Source: Clostridium sp. CAG:411
GTDB lineage: Bacteria; Bacillota; Clostridia; Lachnospirales; Lachnospiraceae
Length of the DNA: 49,555 bases
NCBI GenBank assembly: GCA_000437275.1
Contig: FR899699.1
Span: 1 to 49,555, forward strand
Reading direction: 5' to 3'
Positions within the stretch are counted from its first letter, which is position 1. Each line of letters begins with the position of its first letter. Under the pieces are notes generated by a model that searched no databases, was not told where the DNA came from, and saw nothing but the letters and a program-made list of their open reading frames with translations. Positions 7,844 to 15,813 of the stretch are shown here, one piece after another. The translations under genes were made by a program, and so were the position numbers.

Positions 7844-7894
7844 TAAATTTAAGCATATCTCATAATAGATGATTACAAAGATAACATATATAAT

Positions 7895-8073
7895 TATACT
7901 AATATGTACTCTCGGAATCTCCCTTGCACCCACTTTTGCGACTGTTTTTCCGCCAGCTATACACAAATTTAATCAACGTACGCTCCACGTACGCCTCATA
8001 AATTTGTGCATATCTGACAAAAAAACATTTTGCAAAATCAGGCACAAAGAGACTCCGAGAGTACATTAATATA
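7895..8073. repeat. 179-bp near-palindromic element (MITE-like)
   Basis: The left half, starting TATACTAATATGTACTCTCG, and the reverse complement of the right half, starting TATATTAATGTACTCTCG, align almost end to end over about 88 bp with few mismatches and gaps. Transcribed, it folds into one very long hairpin with a tip near ACGTACG at about 7984. It sits between the FMN riboswitch and the gene at 8092, whose ribosome site begins right after the element. An open frame inside it (7869-8069) is a by-product. It may be a miniature transposable element or a long structured RNA. Confidence 0.7.
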
Positions 8074-8091
8074 GAAAGGGGTGGATGTGAA

Positions 8092-8703
8092 ATGACAAAG
8101 ATGGAGTATCTTAGACTTTTGGTGGATGAAATACATTCAACCACAGTTGCAACAATAGGTTTAGACGGACATCCGCAGACAAGAATTATAGATATGATGT
8201 ATTATGATGGGGATGGTGTGTATTTTCTTACGGCTAAGGGAAAAGCATTTTACGACCAGCTCATGGAACAGCAGTATGTGGCGATCTCAGCTACCAAAGA
8301 CAAAATAGCGATATCCCTTCGGGGAAAAGTGAAAAATATCGGGAAAAGAAATATGGACATTATGTTTGAGAAAAATCCATATATGAAAGAAATCTATTCA
8401 GGAGATACAAAAGATGCAATTGAGGTATTTCTGTTGTATGAAGCACAGGGGGAATACTTTGATATCAGTAATCCCTCAAATATTGTCAGAGACACGATAA
8501 CTATCGGGGAAGCAGAGGTTGTACAGACAGGCTATATTGTTGGAAAGGGCTGCATTGGATGTAAGTTGTGTTATTCTGTATGTCCACAAAAGAGTATTGA
8601 TATATCTTCGGTTCCGGTTGTGATCAATCAGAATCATTGTCTGCATTGTGGAAGATGTGCGGAGATTTGTCCAAAGCAATGCATTGAAAAAAGATATTCT
8701 TAA
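8092..8703 (+). CDS. Pyridoxamine-phosphate-oxidase-like (FMN-binding split barrel) protein fused to a 2[4Fe-4S] ferredoxin domain
   Basis: A 203-residue cytoplasmic protein. Residues 1 to about 135 form an FMN-binding split barrel (VDEIHSTTVATIGLDGHPQTRIIDMMYYDGDGVYFLTAKGK). Residues about 150 to 203 form a bacterial ferredoxin domain with two clusters, CIGCKLCYSVCP from Cys154 and CLHCGRCAEICP from Cys183. It could therefore pass electrons between ferredoxin-type partners and a flavin. GGGGTGG precedes the start. It lies downstream of the Rrf2-type operators and FMN riboswitch, so one or both may control it, although the 179-bp palindrome intervenes. Confidence 0.88.
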   Translation: MTKMEYLRLLVDEIHSTTVATIGLDGHPQTRIIDMMYYDGDGVYFLTAKGKAFYDQLMEQQYVAISATKDKIAISLRGKVKNIGKRNMDIMFEKNPYMKEIYSGDTKDAIEVFLLYEAQGEYFDISNPSNIVRDTITIGEAEVVQTGYIVGKGCIGCKLCYSVCPQKSIDISSVPVVINQNHCLHCGRCAEICPKQCIEKRYS

Positions 8704-8777
8704 GAAATCATTAAGGTTTTGGTTCATAAATATTAAGATTTTGACTTTATAATAGATTTTGTTTAGAAAAGCAAATC

Positions 8778-8810
8778 GCTACAGTTCACAAAACTGTGAA
8801 AAGTAGCAGC
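8778..8810 (+). other. Leader hairpin just upstream of the C39-like peptidase gene
   Basis: CGCTAC(AG)TTCACA and TGTGAA(AA)GTAGC(A)GCG pair as a hairpin with an AAAC loop, ending about 5 bases before the GAAGGAG ribosome site of the gene at 8827. It has no T-run, so a role in translation or mRNA stability is more likely than termination. Confidence 0.4.
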
Positions 8811-8826
8811 GAAGGAGAAATCGATT

Positions 8827-9723
8827 ATGGCAGAAAAAATACAAAAAAGAAACAGTAAGCGCAAAAGAAAAAATAGAATACGTTTCGTATTCTTGCTTTT
8901 ATGTGGTAGTTATATCCTATGTTCCATACTACATTTACAGCCGTTTGCCCATGGAAATGTACTTTTCAAAAAATTGTTTCAAACAAATTATACAGCAAAA
9001 TATGAAATTGGCACACCAAGAGTGATAGATGAGTCTGATATTTCGGATTGCTTATATACGTTATCGAAAACGTATCCGGAATTTAAAAGTATTTATGAAA
9101 ATCAGGACGCCTATCCAAAAAAACTTTTATCTGCTTTATGCAATAATCCGGAAATGATTGACTTTGTAAAGGAATATCCAAAACACAAGGGAAAAAACAC
9201 TTCTAATGCTACCTTGCATTCTTCAGATTGGAATGCGGACGGTTATCCATTACTTTTTCAATGGGACACTCGTTGGGGGTATCATTCTTTTGGTGATAAT
9301 AACATTGGACTGTCCGGATGTGCCCCAACTTGTCTCTCTATGGTAATTATTGGACTTACAAAGGATAAATCGGCCACACCTGAAAAGGTAGCGGATTATA
9401 TTACAAACAATGGATACTATTTAAAAGGCACTGGTACTTCTTGGAGCGTTATGTCGGATGGTGTAGCAGATTTTCATATAACGGGGAAGGAAATTTCTTT
9501 GGATGAAACAGTTATTGCCAATATATTAGAGAAGAAACAGCCAATTATCTGTAGTCTGCGTCCTGGTGATTTTACTACGACTGGTCATTTTATTGTGTTA
9601 ACTGCATACAAGGACGGGAAATTACAGGTTCACGATCCAAATAGCCCTTATCGTAGTTCAAAACTCTGGGATTACAGTCAGTTGCAAAGTCAAATTAAAA
9701 ATTTATGGGCGTTTTCTAAATAG
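8827..9723 (+). CDS. Exported C39-like (papain-fold) cysteine peptidase, paralogue 1
   Basis: A 298-residue protein with a lysine/arginine-rich N-terminus and one hydrophobic segment (about residues 20-38), so it is exported or anchored by a signal-anchor. The C-terminal half is a Peptidase_C39_2-type domain: it starts at LLFQWDTRWGYHSFG, has the catalytic Cys165 in GLSGCAPTC, His254 in TTGHFIVL and an Asp in VHDPNSP. Such domains cleave peptides or peptidoglycan-linked substrates outside the cell; the target is unknown. The middle region (YPEFKSIYENQDAYPKKLLSALCNNPEMIDFV) is conserved with the paralogue at 30847. GAAGGAG precedes the start. No clear terminator follows. Confidence 0.88.
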   Translation: MAEKIQKRNSKRKRKNRIRFVFLLLCGSYILCSILHLQPFAHGNVLFKKLFQTNYTAKYEIGTPRVIDESDISDCLYTLSKTYPEFKSIYENQDAYPKKLLSALCNNPEMIDFVKEYPKHKGKNTSNATLHSSDWNADGYPLLFQWDTRWGYHSFGDNNIGLSGCAPTCLSMVIIGLTKDKSATPEKVADYITNNGYYLKGTGTSWSVMSDGVADFHITGKEISLDETVIANILEKKQPIICSLRPGDFTTTGHFIVLTAYKDGKLQVHDPNSPYRSSKLWDYSQLQSQIKNLWAFSK

Positions 9724-9815
9724 CAATTTCGAACTTGCACATATAGAATGTCAGAGTGGTTCCTATGGTCAAAAAGCAGGTAGATGCTCCTGAATTGTTA
9801 AAAAAAGGAAGCGGT

Positions 9816-9950
9816 ATGTCGATAAATAAGGCGAAGGTACATGTTGTTTTACAGGAAAGCAGGTACCAAAAAATAAGTAAAAAAGCCACTCGGACCTTTC
9901 TGGAGAGTGGCGCAATCGTGACTGACAGAGCGATTGCAGAAAGGGGATAG
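9816..9950 (+). CDS. Possible 44-residue basic peptide, upstream ORF of the next gene
   Basis: ATG at 9816 follows AAGGAAG by six bases and the frame stops one base before the next start, so the two could be translationally coupled. The peptide is basic (MSINKAKVHVVLQESRYQK...AIAERG) and matches no family I know. The same stretch holds three inverted repeats (GGTAC/GTACC, GCCACTC/GAGTGGC, CAATCG/CGATTG), so it may act mainly as a structured leader. Coding status is uncertain. Confidence 0.35.
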   Translation: MSINKAKVHVVLQESRYQKISKKATRTFLESGAIVTDRAIAERG

Positions 9951-9951
9951 T

Positions 9952-10680
9952 ATGGAAATTACTACGAAAACAGTGGGAAACTATTATGCGTATCACAAGT
10001 TTGATACAGGGAAAAAGTCACAGGATACAGTTACTTTTTCGTTAGGAGTTGGCGAGGAAGCAAATGCTGAATCCAATGTGTCAGACAAGGCGGATACCAC
10101 ATCTGCCACAGCAAAAGAGTTATACCAGCAATATACCGATGGAGAGACTACAAGAGTTGTAAACCGCTTTCGAAAGTGTCTGGAAGAGAGGATTGCAGAG
10201 CATACGCTTAACTCAAAAAACATCAAAAAAGAGGATGACTGGCGGGAGATGGACAATGATGAGTGGGATAAGCTGCTGGAACATATTGACAAGTATATTG
10301 ATGTGTTTAAAGAGGAACTGGAACAGATGGAAGAGGAGCAGAAAAAGGCGGTGATGGAGGCTGTTGCATCTGCTCCGGCAGACAGGAGAGCCGTGGCAAT
10401 TTCGGACGCGTTGCAGAATGTCATTGCAAAAGGTAGCGCAAAGGCAGGATCGGGAGAAAATGCCAGTTCTTTGGAAAAATTAAGTTGGACCCATGAAATG
10501 AAGACCGACGACCAGGTAATCTTGGCAACTGCAAAGATGGCAAACAAAAGGGCAGCGGATTTCGTTTCAAAGGCAGAGGAAATGACGCAAACAAACGATA
10601 GGATAAGTGGCACCAGTGAAACAGTGAATGATAAAAAGTATGAGGATAGAGAGGATGCGGAAGAAGGAAAGCAGATGTAA
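9952..10680 (+). CDS. Hypothetical acidic helical protein
   Basis: A 242-residue soluble protein without signal peptide or membrane segment. It starts MEITTKTVGNYYAYHKFDTG and has a glutamate-rich helical middle (DDWREMDNDEWDKLLEHIDKYIDVFKEELEQMEEEQKKAV). That part is followed by an Ala-rich stretch and a charged, low-complexity tail. I do not recognise the family. The start at 9952 is preferred over 9934 because AAAGGGG lies just upstream of it. Codon use resembles the neighbours, and the long antisense frame is serine-rich and clearly a shadow, which supports coding on the plus strand. Confidence 0.7.
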   Translation: MEITTKTVGNYYAYHKFDTGKKSQDTVTFSLGVGEEANAESNVSDKADTTSATAKELYQQYTDGETTRVVNRFRKCLEERIAEHTLNSKNIKKEDDWREMDNDEWDKLLEHIDKYIDVFKEELEQMEEEQKKAVMEAVASAPADRRAVAISDALQNVIAKGSAKAGSGENASSLEKLSWTHEMKTDDQVILATAKMANKRAADFVSKAEEMTQTNDRISGTSETVNDKKYEDREDAEEGKQM

Positions 10681-10812
10681 GGGAGTTTTTGATGAAAATG
10701 AGAAGAAAAGATAGGGAAAAGCATTAGATGTTTGAGCCGTGTGGTATGCAAATTGTTCCCCTTGCGTAGCAATTAATTTTTAAATTGTTAGGTGAAATTG
10801 TAAAAAAGATGG

Positions 10813-10841
10813 TTGACAAATGAAATCAAAAGGACTATCTT
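10813..10841 (+). promoter_or_regulatory. Promoter of the cstA T-box transcript
   Basis: A consensus -35 TTGACA (10813-10818), a 17-base spacer and a -10 TATCTT (10836-10841). It places the start site about 20 bases before the T-box leader. Confidence 0.7.
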
Positions 10842-10865
10842 ATAGTTAATTCAATAGTCAAATGC

Positions 10866-11180
10866 GAAGAACAGGAAATGACTTTTTTATAACACCGTTT
10901 ACAGAGAGTCGTACTAGATGAGAAACGACAACAAGGAATGAAAAAGCCCTCACCTGCGAGCTGTTTTTATGAAAGATGGGCCAGAAGGTTTGTTTAGTAG
11001 TGAAAACCGGAAACCTACGTTAATGGGACACATCTTCTGATGGAAAGTCAGGTGATGGTAGAGAGGTCAATAGTTTTTGGCAAGCAAAGTGGTAACGCGG
11101 AAGTGATAGCTTTCGTCTTTGCACAGAACTTCAAGAGAAAGAATTCTTGAGAAGTGCGTGCAGGGACGGAAGCTTTTTTT
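10866..11180 (+). promoter_or_regulatory. T-box riboswitch upstream of cstA
   Basis: The antiterminator core AAGTGGTAACGCGG (11087-11100) matches the T-box consensus that pairs with the tRNA acceptor end. A competing terminator follows: AGCTTTCGTC...TTGCAC pairs with GTGCAGGGACGGAAGCT, then seven T (11108-11180). Stem I lies at about 10866-10985, with the ACAGAGAGTCG region near its start. The codon before the conserved ACC-N3-GAG stretch reads CTC (10949-10951), which would specify tRNA-Leu. That assignment is tentative because the fold was done by eye. Uncharged tRNA would allow read-through into cstA. Confidence 0.88.
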
Positions 11181-11393
11181 GTAAAAGGACAGGAGAACCC
11201 GTTGCTGTTCGACAGAGTGTACGCTTGCATGCGGTGTCGCTTTTGTAGGAGCAAGCAGCGAAGTGAATTGCAAATATCCGCTTGACTCTTAAGATGTGTA
11301 TAGATAGGTAAAAAGGTAAGTTTAGATTGGGCTTTAAAACGCATAGCATTTTCTGAGAAGGATTTGACTGGAAAAAAGAAAGAGGGAACTTGT

Positions 11394-13130
11394 ATGAACA
11401 CACTTGTTATTGTATTAATTGCAGCAGTTGTATTAGTAGCAGCTTATACCTTTTATGGACGTTGGCTGGCAAACAAATGGGGCATTGACCCAAAGGTAAA
11501 GACACCGGCAGTGAAGCATGAAGATGGAAAGGACTATGTGCCAACCAATGGATGGACGGTTTTTTGTCACCAGTTTTCTTCTATTGCAGGTGCAGGACCA
11601 GTCACGGGTGCAATTCAGGCAGCAGCCTTTGGATGGCTTCCGGTTCTTTTATGGGTTTTAATCGGAGGCGTATTCTTTGGTGCAGTAACAGACTTTGGTG
11701 CCTTGTATGCTTCCGTTAAAAACGAAGGAAAGTCTATGGGTATGTTGATTGAAAAGTATATTGGTAAGTTTGGACGAAAGATTTTCCTTTTATTCTGCTG
11801 GCTCTTTACTTTGCTTGTCATTGCAGCTTTTGCAGATATGGTAGCGGGAACGTTTAATGCCTACGAAGTAGCGGACAATGCCACAAAGTTATCCCAAGCT
11901 GCAAAAACAAATGGAGCCGCAGGAATGGTTTCTATTATGTTTATGGTATTTGCCGTAATTTTTGGATTGGCAAAAAAGAAATTCAATTTTAGTGGTTGGA
12001 AGGAAGTTGTATTTGGATTGTTATGCATTGTTGCTTCCTTTGCAATCGGAATGAATTGCCCATTGATTTTTACAAAAGATACTTGGAGTTACATTACATT
12101 TGTCTATATTTTCTTTGCAGCGGTACTTCCTATGTGGCTGTTAAAGCAACCAAGAGATTATATGACAACGTTTATGTTTATCGGAATGATTGCCGGTGCA
12201 GTAATCGGTTTGTTTGTGGCACATCCAACCATGAATTTACCAGTATTTACAGGTTTTAGTAATGATACATTAGGAACCTTATTCCCAATTTTGTTTGTAA
12301 CAGTTGCCTGTGGTGCAGTATCAGGCTTCCATAGTTTGGTTTCTTCCGGAACCTCTTCCAAAACGGTAGAAAACGAAAAAGATATGCTAAAAGTTGGTTA
12401 TGGTGCAATGGTTCTGGAAAGTCTTTTAGCTGTCATTGCTCTTTGTGTGGCTGGTGCAGCCGCTGCTTCGGATGGTACGGCAGCAGTTGGAACCCCATTC
12501 CAGATATTCAGTCGTGGTGTAGCAGGATTTTTTGAAATGTTTGGTGTACCTGTTTATGTAGCAACGGTATTTATGACGATGTGTGTATCTGCATTGGCAT
12601 TGACTAGTTTAGATGCGGTTGCACGTATTGGTCGTATGAGTTTTCAGGAATTATTCAGCGTAGATGATATGGAACATGCTGCTCCTTGGAGAAAATTGTT
12701 CTGTAATACTTATTTTTCAACTATCGTAACGTTACTTTGTGGTTATGTATTAACGAAAATCGGATATGCTAATATCTGGCCACTATTTGGTTCTGCGAAC
12801 CAGTTGTTGAGTGCGTTGGTATTGCTTACCCTTTGTGTATTCTTAAAGGTAACAGGACGTAGCAATAAGATGTTGTTCCCACCATTGATTATTATGCTTT
12901 GTGTTACCTTCACCGCATTGGTACAAAGAACCATTGCCATGGTAAAAGCAATTCAAAGTGCAGTGACAGTTGCCATTCCAGCAGGTAAGGCTACTTGGGG
13001 TGCAGTATTTATTGCTAACGGTTTGCAGTTGATTATTGCAATTCTCTTAATTGCACTTGGCTTGATCATTGTAATAAACTCTACGAAGAGTTATGCAAAG
13101 AGCCAGAAAAATTCAGAAGCAACAGCATAA
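11394..13130 (+). CDS. cstA: Carbon starvation protein CstA family transporter
   Basis: A 578-residue membrane protein with about sixteen hydrophobic segments. The CstA signature is strong: TVFCHQFSSIAGAGPVTGAIQAA...GWLPVLLWVLIGGVFFGAVTDF, with the conserved HQF and AGAGP. CstA proteins import pyruvate and/or peptides during nutrient limitation. The start at 11394 is chosen over an upstream TTG at 11364 because GAGGG lies ahead of it and the protein then begins at the first membrane helix. The gene follows a T-box with a tentative leucine specifier, which would tie expression to amino-acid shortage and fits a peptide-scavenging role. The 210 bases between T-box and start hold several small inverted repeats but no gene. 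A strong terminator follows. Confidence 0.93.
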   Translation: MNTLVIVLIAAVVLVAAYTFYGRWLANKWGIDPKVKTPAVKHEDGKDYVPTNGWTVFCHQFSSIAGAGPVTGAIQAAAFGWLPVLLWVLIGGVFFGAVTDFGALYASVKNEGKSMGMLIEKYIGKFGRKIFLLFCWLFTLLVIAAFADMVAGTFNAYEVADNATKLSQAAKTNGAAGMVSIMFMVFAVIFGLAKKKFNFSGWKEVVFGLLCIVASFAIGMNCPLIFTKDTWSYITFVYIFFAAVLPMWLLKQPRDYMTTFMFIGMIAGAVIGLFVAHPTMNLPVFTGFSNDTLGTLFPILFVTVACGAVSGFHSLVSSGTSSKTVENEKDMLKVGYGAMVLESLLAVIALCVAGAAAASDGTAAVGTPFQIFSRGVAGFFEMFGVPVYVATVFMTMCVSALALTSLDAVARIGRMSFQELFSVDDMEHAAPWRKLFCNTYFSTIVTLLCGYVLTKIGYANIWPLFGSANQLLSALVLLTLCVFLKVTGRSNKMLFPPLIIMLCVTFTALVQRTIAMVKAIQSAVTVAIPAGKATWGAVFIANGLQLIIAILLIALGLIIVINSTKSYAKSQKNSEATA

Positions 13131-13142
13131 GTGTAGTTTTTC

Positions 13143-13187
13143 AAATCCCCTGTATGACAAAATTTGTTGTGCAGGGGATGTTTTTTT
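13143..13187 (+). terminator. Intrinsic terminator of cstA
   Basis: ATCCCCTG and CAGGGGAT form an 8-bp G/C-rich stem, followed by a T-run at 13181-13187. Confidence 0.85.
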
Positions 13188-13202
13188 GTTTTTACATGGA
13201 TA

Positions 13203-13225
13203 TTCTGGCACTTTATGAATGCCCC
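13203..13225 (+). repeat. 23-bp inverted repeat, left copy
   Basis: The sequence begins TTCTGGCACTTTATGAAT and ends GCCCC. Its exact reverse complement lies at 15641-15663, so the pair brackets the MCP and hemerythrin genes. Within the copy, GGCA and TGCC can form a small hairpin. No recombinase gene adjoins. Confidence 0.85.
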
Positions 13226-13324
13226 GCCTGAACTGTTACATTTGGCACGAAACATGGACAAGAAAAAATTGTAAAAAAATGGCCTCTATGCTAAAATAGA
13301 AGAAAACAGATTGGGGGGATTTGT

Positions 13325-15181
13325 ATGGTAAAAAAAGAGAGACGAAAGGGACGAATCGGTCTTAGACGAAAGATACTTTTTATTATGGTACCAGTAATCA
13401 TACTTTCCTACGTGATGGTGTGTTTGTTTACTTATCTGAATACCAGCAATAAAATGCAGGGGGAACTGGAAAATAAAATATCGTTGACGGCAGATTTGGT
13501 TACCGAACAGATTAATGGGGAAATTGAACCGGTAATATGGATTATTGGAAGTGTGAAGGCATCCATTAATCGTTCTTGCAATGGAAAGGAAGAGGTAAGA
13601 AAGTATTTGCTTGGCATGGGGGATGCATATTCAGAACTGATTCCAACTGGAATCTATGCCGGACTCACAGATGGAACCTACATTGATAAGATGTGGACAC
13701 CAGATGCAGATTGGGTAATGAAAGAGAGACCTTGGTATACAGAAGGACTCAAGGCAGATGACGTAACATTTGGAGAAGCCTACATGGACGCGGATAGTGG
13801 GGAATATATTATTTCGGTATATACGAACTTTACAGATGCCAGCGGAACCGTAAATGGTGTAATTTCTGCGGACGTTCCTATTAACTCCGTTGCTCAGATT
13901 TTAGAGAAGCAGAGCCTATTTGACAGTGGATACATGTATGCCATAGATGCTACATCTGGCATGTTGTTTGGAAATAAGAAAAATAAGGACTATAACGGAA
14001 AGAATATAGCGGATATTAACGATAAAAAGCTAAAAAAAGTAGCTCAAATGAAAGAGCAGAAGCAACTAAATAAATTGGTTGTGTATGAGGGAGACTATTT
14101 GTATGTAAGTCAGGTAGAAGGCACAAACTTTTTTATCGTTGGGGATATTGAAAAAAATGTGGTCTTACATAAAGAAGTAGACTCGGTTAAATGGACCTCT
14201 GTTTTCACATCTTGTGCAGGTGCAGTATGCCAGATCTTATGTATTTGGATCTTATTGTACATTTTCTTAAAACCAATTCAAAAGATAAATGGTGGATTAA
14301 AGCAATTAGGCAAATTGGATTTAAGGAATGTTGTCCGTGTAAAGACTTCGGACGAGATGGGCGAGATTGCAGAAAATATCAATGCGTTTACAGGTCGTAT
14401 GAGCGAGACAATGCGGCAGATTGGAGTTGTTTCTACAGAGATTGACACAAAGGCAGATGAAAATGCAGCCACTGCACAAAATGTAAATGATGCAGCAAAG
14501 AGGCAGCAACAGACCATGTCAAATTTGACAGAAACCATAGGACAGTTGTCAGATTCGATTGATACGGTTACCGAAGGTGCAAGTACATTAGCAACCAATG
14601 TGTCCAGTACAAAGGATGCCATTGTGATTGTAGATGAAAAGATTAAAGATACTGTGAATAATATTTTAGAGGGACAGAATAATATGGGAAGAATGACCAA
14701 CAATATGACCCATATTTCTGATGTATCAGAGGAGTTACAAAGTGCCGTAAATAATGTGCGAAACGGTTTGGATGGCATTAATCGTATGGTAAGTGTGATT
14801 ACGGATATTGCAGAGCAGACAAACCTGTTATCTCTAAATGCATCTATAGAAGCTGCCAGAGCAGGGGAAGCAGGAAAAGGATTTGCAGTCGTAGCCGATG
14901 AAATACGAACATTGGCGGAAAACTGTGGAAATTCTGCTGTGGATATTGTCAATACAACAAAAGAAATGGATGGATTGGTGGAGCAGGTTGCAACCGGTGT
15001 TGCTGCCAGTACACAGGAGCAGATGGCAAGTTGTCAGGAGGTTCTTTCTAGTAGTCAGGTTGTGTTGGATATGTCTGAATCCGTTGGCAAGCAGGCAATG
15101 GCAATGGATGATGCAGGCAAAAAATTGAAAGAGTTATCTGAGAATCTGGAAGAACAAGTTAAGTTATTTACGATTGAATAA
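13325..15181 (+). CDS. Methyl-accepting chemotaxis protein with extracellular Cache-type sensor
   Basis: A 618-residue chemoreceptor. TM1 spans about residues 16-36. A periplasmic-side dCache-like sensor follows to about 280 (WMKERPWYTEGLKADDVTFGEAYMDADSG is typical of ligand-binding Cache domains), then TM2 (about 285-310), a HAMP linker and a cytoplasmic signalling domain. The hairpin tip is intact: ITDIAEQTNLLSLNASIEAARAGEAGKGFAVVADEIR. It should signal to CheA through CheW, which are not in this window. The bacteriohemerythrin gene follows after 29 bases, so the pair may couple chemotaxis to oxygen. A TAAAAT -10 with no clear -35 precedes the GGGGGG ribosome site. Confidence 0.93.
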   Translation: MVKKERRKGRIGLRRKILFIMVPVIILSYVMVCLFTYLNTSNKMQGELENKISLTADLVTEQINGEIEPVIWIIGSVKASINRSCNGKEEVRKYLLGMGDAYSELIPTGIYAGLTDGTYIDKMWTPDADWVMKERPWYTEGLKADDVTFGEAYMDADSGEYIISVYTNFTDASGTVNGVISADVPINSVAQILEKQSLFDSGYMYAIDATSGMLFGNKKNKDYNGKNIADINDKKLKKVAQMKEQKQLNKLVVYEGDYLYVSQVEGTNFFIVGDIEKNVVLHKEVDSVKWTSVFTSCAGAVCQILCIWILLYIFLKPIQKINGGLKQLGKLDLRNVVRVKTSDEMGEIAENINAFTGRMSETMRQIGVVSTEIDTKADENAATAQNVNDAAKRQQQTMSNLTETIGQLSDSIDTVTEGASTLATNVSSTKDAIVIVDEKIKDTVNNILEGQNNMGRMTNNMTHISDVSEELQSAVNNVRNGLDGINRMVSVITDIAEQTNLLSLNASIEAARAGEAGKGFAVVADEIRTLAENCGNSAVDIVNTTKEMDGLVEQVATGVAASTQEQMASCQEVLSSSQVVLDMSESVGKQAMAMDDAGKKLKELSENLEEQVKLFTIE

Positions 15182-15210
15182 AAAATAAGAAACGAAAGTG
15201 GGCGGATAGT

Positions 15211-15609
15211 ATGTATGAAATGAAACCGGAATATTACATTGGAATTGATATGATTGATGAGGAACACAAGCAGTTATTCAAGTATGCGGATGAGGCTTAC
15301 GAGTTACTTCACGATGCGTTTACACCAGATAAATATGATAGAATTCATATGATTTTAGAGAACCTTCGGGAATATACTGTAAAGCATTTTGCTGATGAAG
15401 AGGAATACATGGAGTCTATTCATTATAAGAAAATATTTACACAAAAGATTCAGCATCAGGAGTTTATTCAGAAGTTAGACGAGTTTATGGAACATCATAA
15501 TGATGAGGTGGAAGATCAGGATAAACAGATTTTAAATATTCTGGAATATCTTACGGAATGGTTAGTAAATCATATCTTGCATGTGGATGGACAGATTCCA
15601 AAAGAATGA
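15211..15609 (+). CDS. Bacteriohemerythrin
   Basis: A 132-residue four-helix oxygen-binding protein with a non-haem di-iron site. The iron ligands are visible: His in MIDEEHKQLF, His and Glu in VKHFADEEEYM, His in KIQHQEFI and His/Asp in LVNHILHVDGQIPKE. Length and motif order fit single-domain bacteriohemerythrins, which store, deliver or sense oxygen. It lies 29 bases after the chemoreceptor gene with its own modest ribosome site. It probably supplies an oxygen signal or protection in a strict anaerobe; a direct link to the receptor is inference. Confidence 0.93.
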   Translation: MYEMKPEYYIGIDMIDEEHKQLFKYADEAYELLHDAFTPDKYDRIHMILENLREYTVKHFADEEEYMESIHYKKIFTQKIQHQEFIQKLDEFMEHHNDEVEDQDKQILNILEYLTEWLVNHILHVDGQIPKE

Positions 15610-15640
15610 TAGATATAGTATGTAAATTATAGTTTAGCCA

Positions 15641-15663
15641 GGGGCATTCATAAAGTGCCAGAA
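15641..15663 (-). repeat. 23-bp inverted repeat, right copy
   Basis: The exact reverse complement of 13203-13225, located just after the hemerythrin stop. It begins GGGGCATTCATAAAGTGCC and ends AGAA. It lies before the operon terminator at 15719. Confidence 0.85.
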
Positions 15664-15718
15664 GATGCAAATATTCCTTTTGGCTGGACACTTCATTCAT
15701 GTCTGGCTGGACAGTTAC

Positions 15719-15761
15719 AAGTTGTCATTCTATGAAAAATGATAGAGTGGCAACTTTTTTT
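15719..15761 (+). terminator. Intrinsic terminator of the MCP-hemerythrin operon
   Basis: AAGTTGTCATTCTAT and ATAGAGTGGCAACTT pair over 15 bp with two G-U pairs, followed by a T-run. Confidence 0.88.
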
Positions 15762-15813
15762 ACTTGTGGGGAACTTTCTTGATAATGTAAAAAAGGGATA
15801 GGAGAAATAGAAG

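Noticed and set aside
7869..8069. 66-codon plus-strand frame starting MITKITYIIILICTLG, vaguely like a transporter N-terminus after the FMN riboswitch
   Set aside because: Almost all of it lies in the 179-bp palindrome, it has no ribosome site, and its composition follows the repeat. Likeness to a riboflavin transporter start is too weak.
9993..10772. 259-codon minus-strand frame opposite the hypothetical protein at 9952
   Set aside because: Very serine-rich, no ribosome site, no domain. It is the usual antisense shadow of a Glu/Lys/Ala-rich gene.
11048..11401. Minus-strand frames of 68-117 codons upstream of cstA
   Set aside because: They lie across the T-box terminator and the cstA leader, and no ribosome site or domain supports them.
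13203..13225. Sigma-54 promoter reading of the TGGCAC...GC sequence in the left inverted repeat
   Set aside because: The GG-to-GC spacing is 14 rather than 12 bases, and the exact inverted copy lies downstream of the operon.
14278..14952. 224-codon minus-strand frame within the MCP gene
   Set aside because: It lies opposite a well-conserved chemoreceptor signalling domain; its composition is that of a shadow frame.
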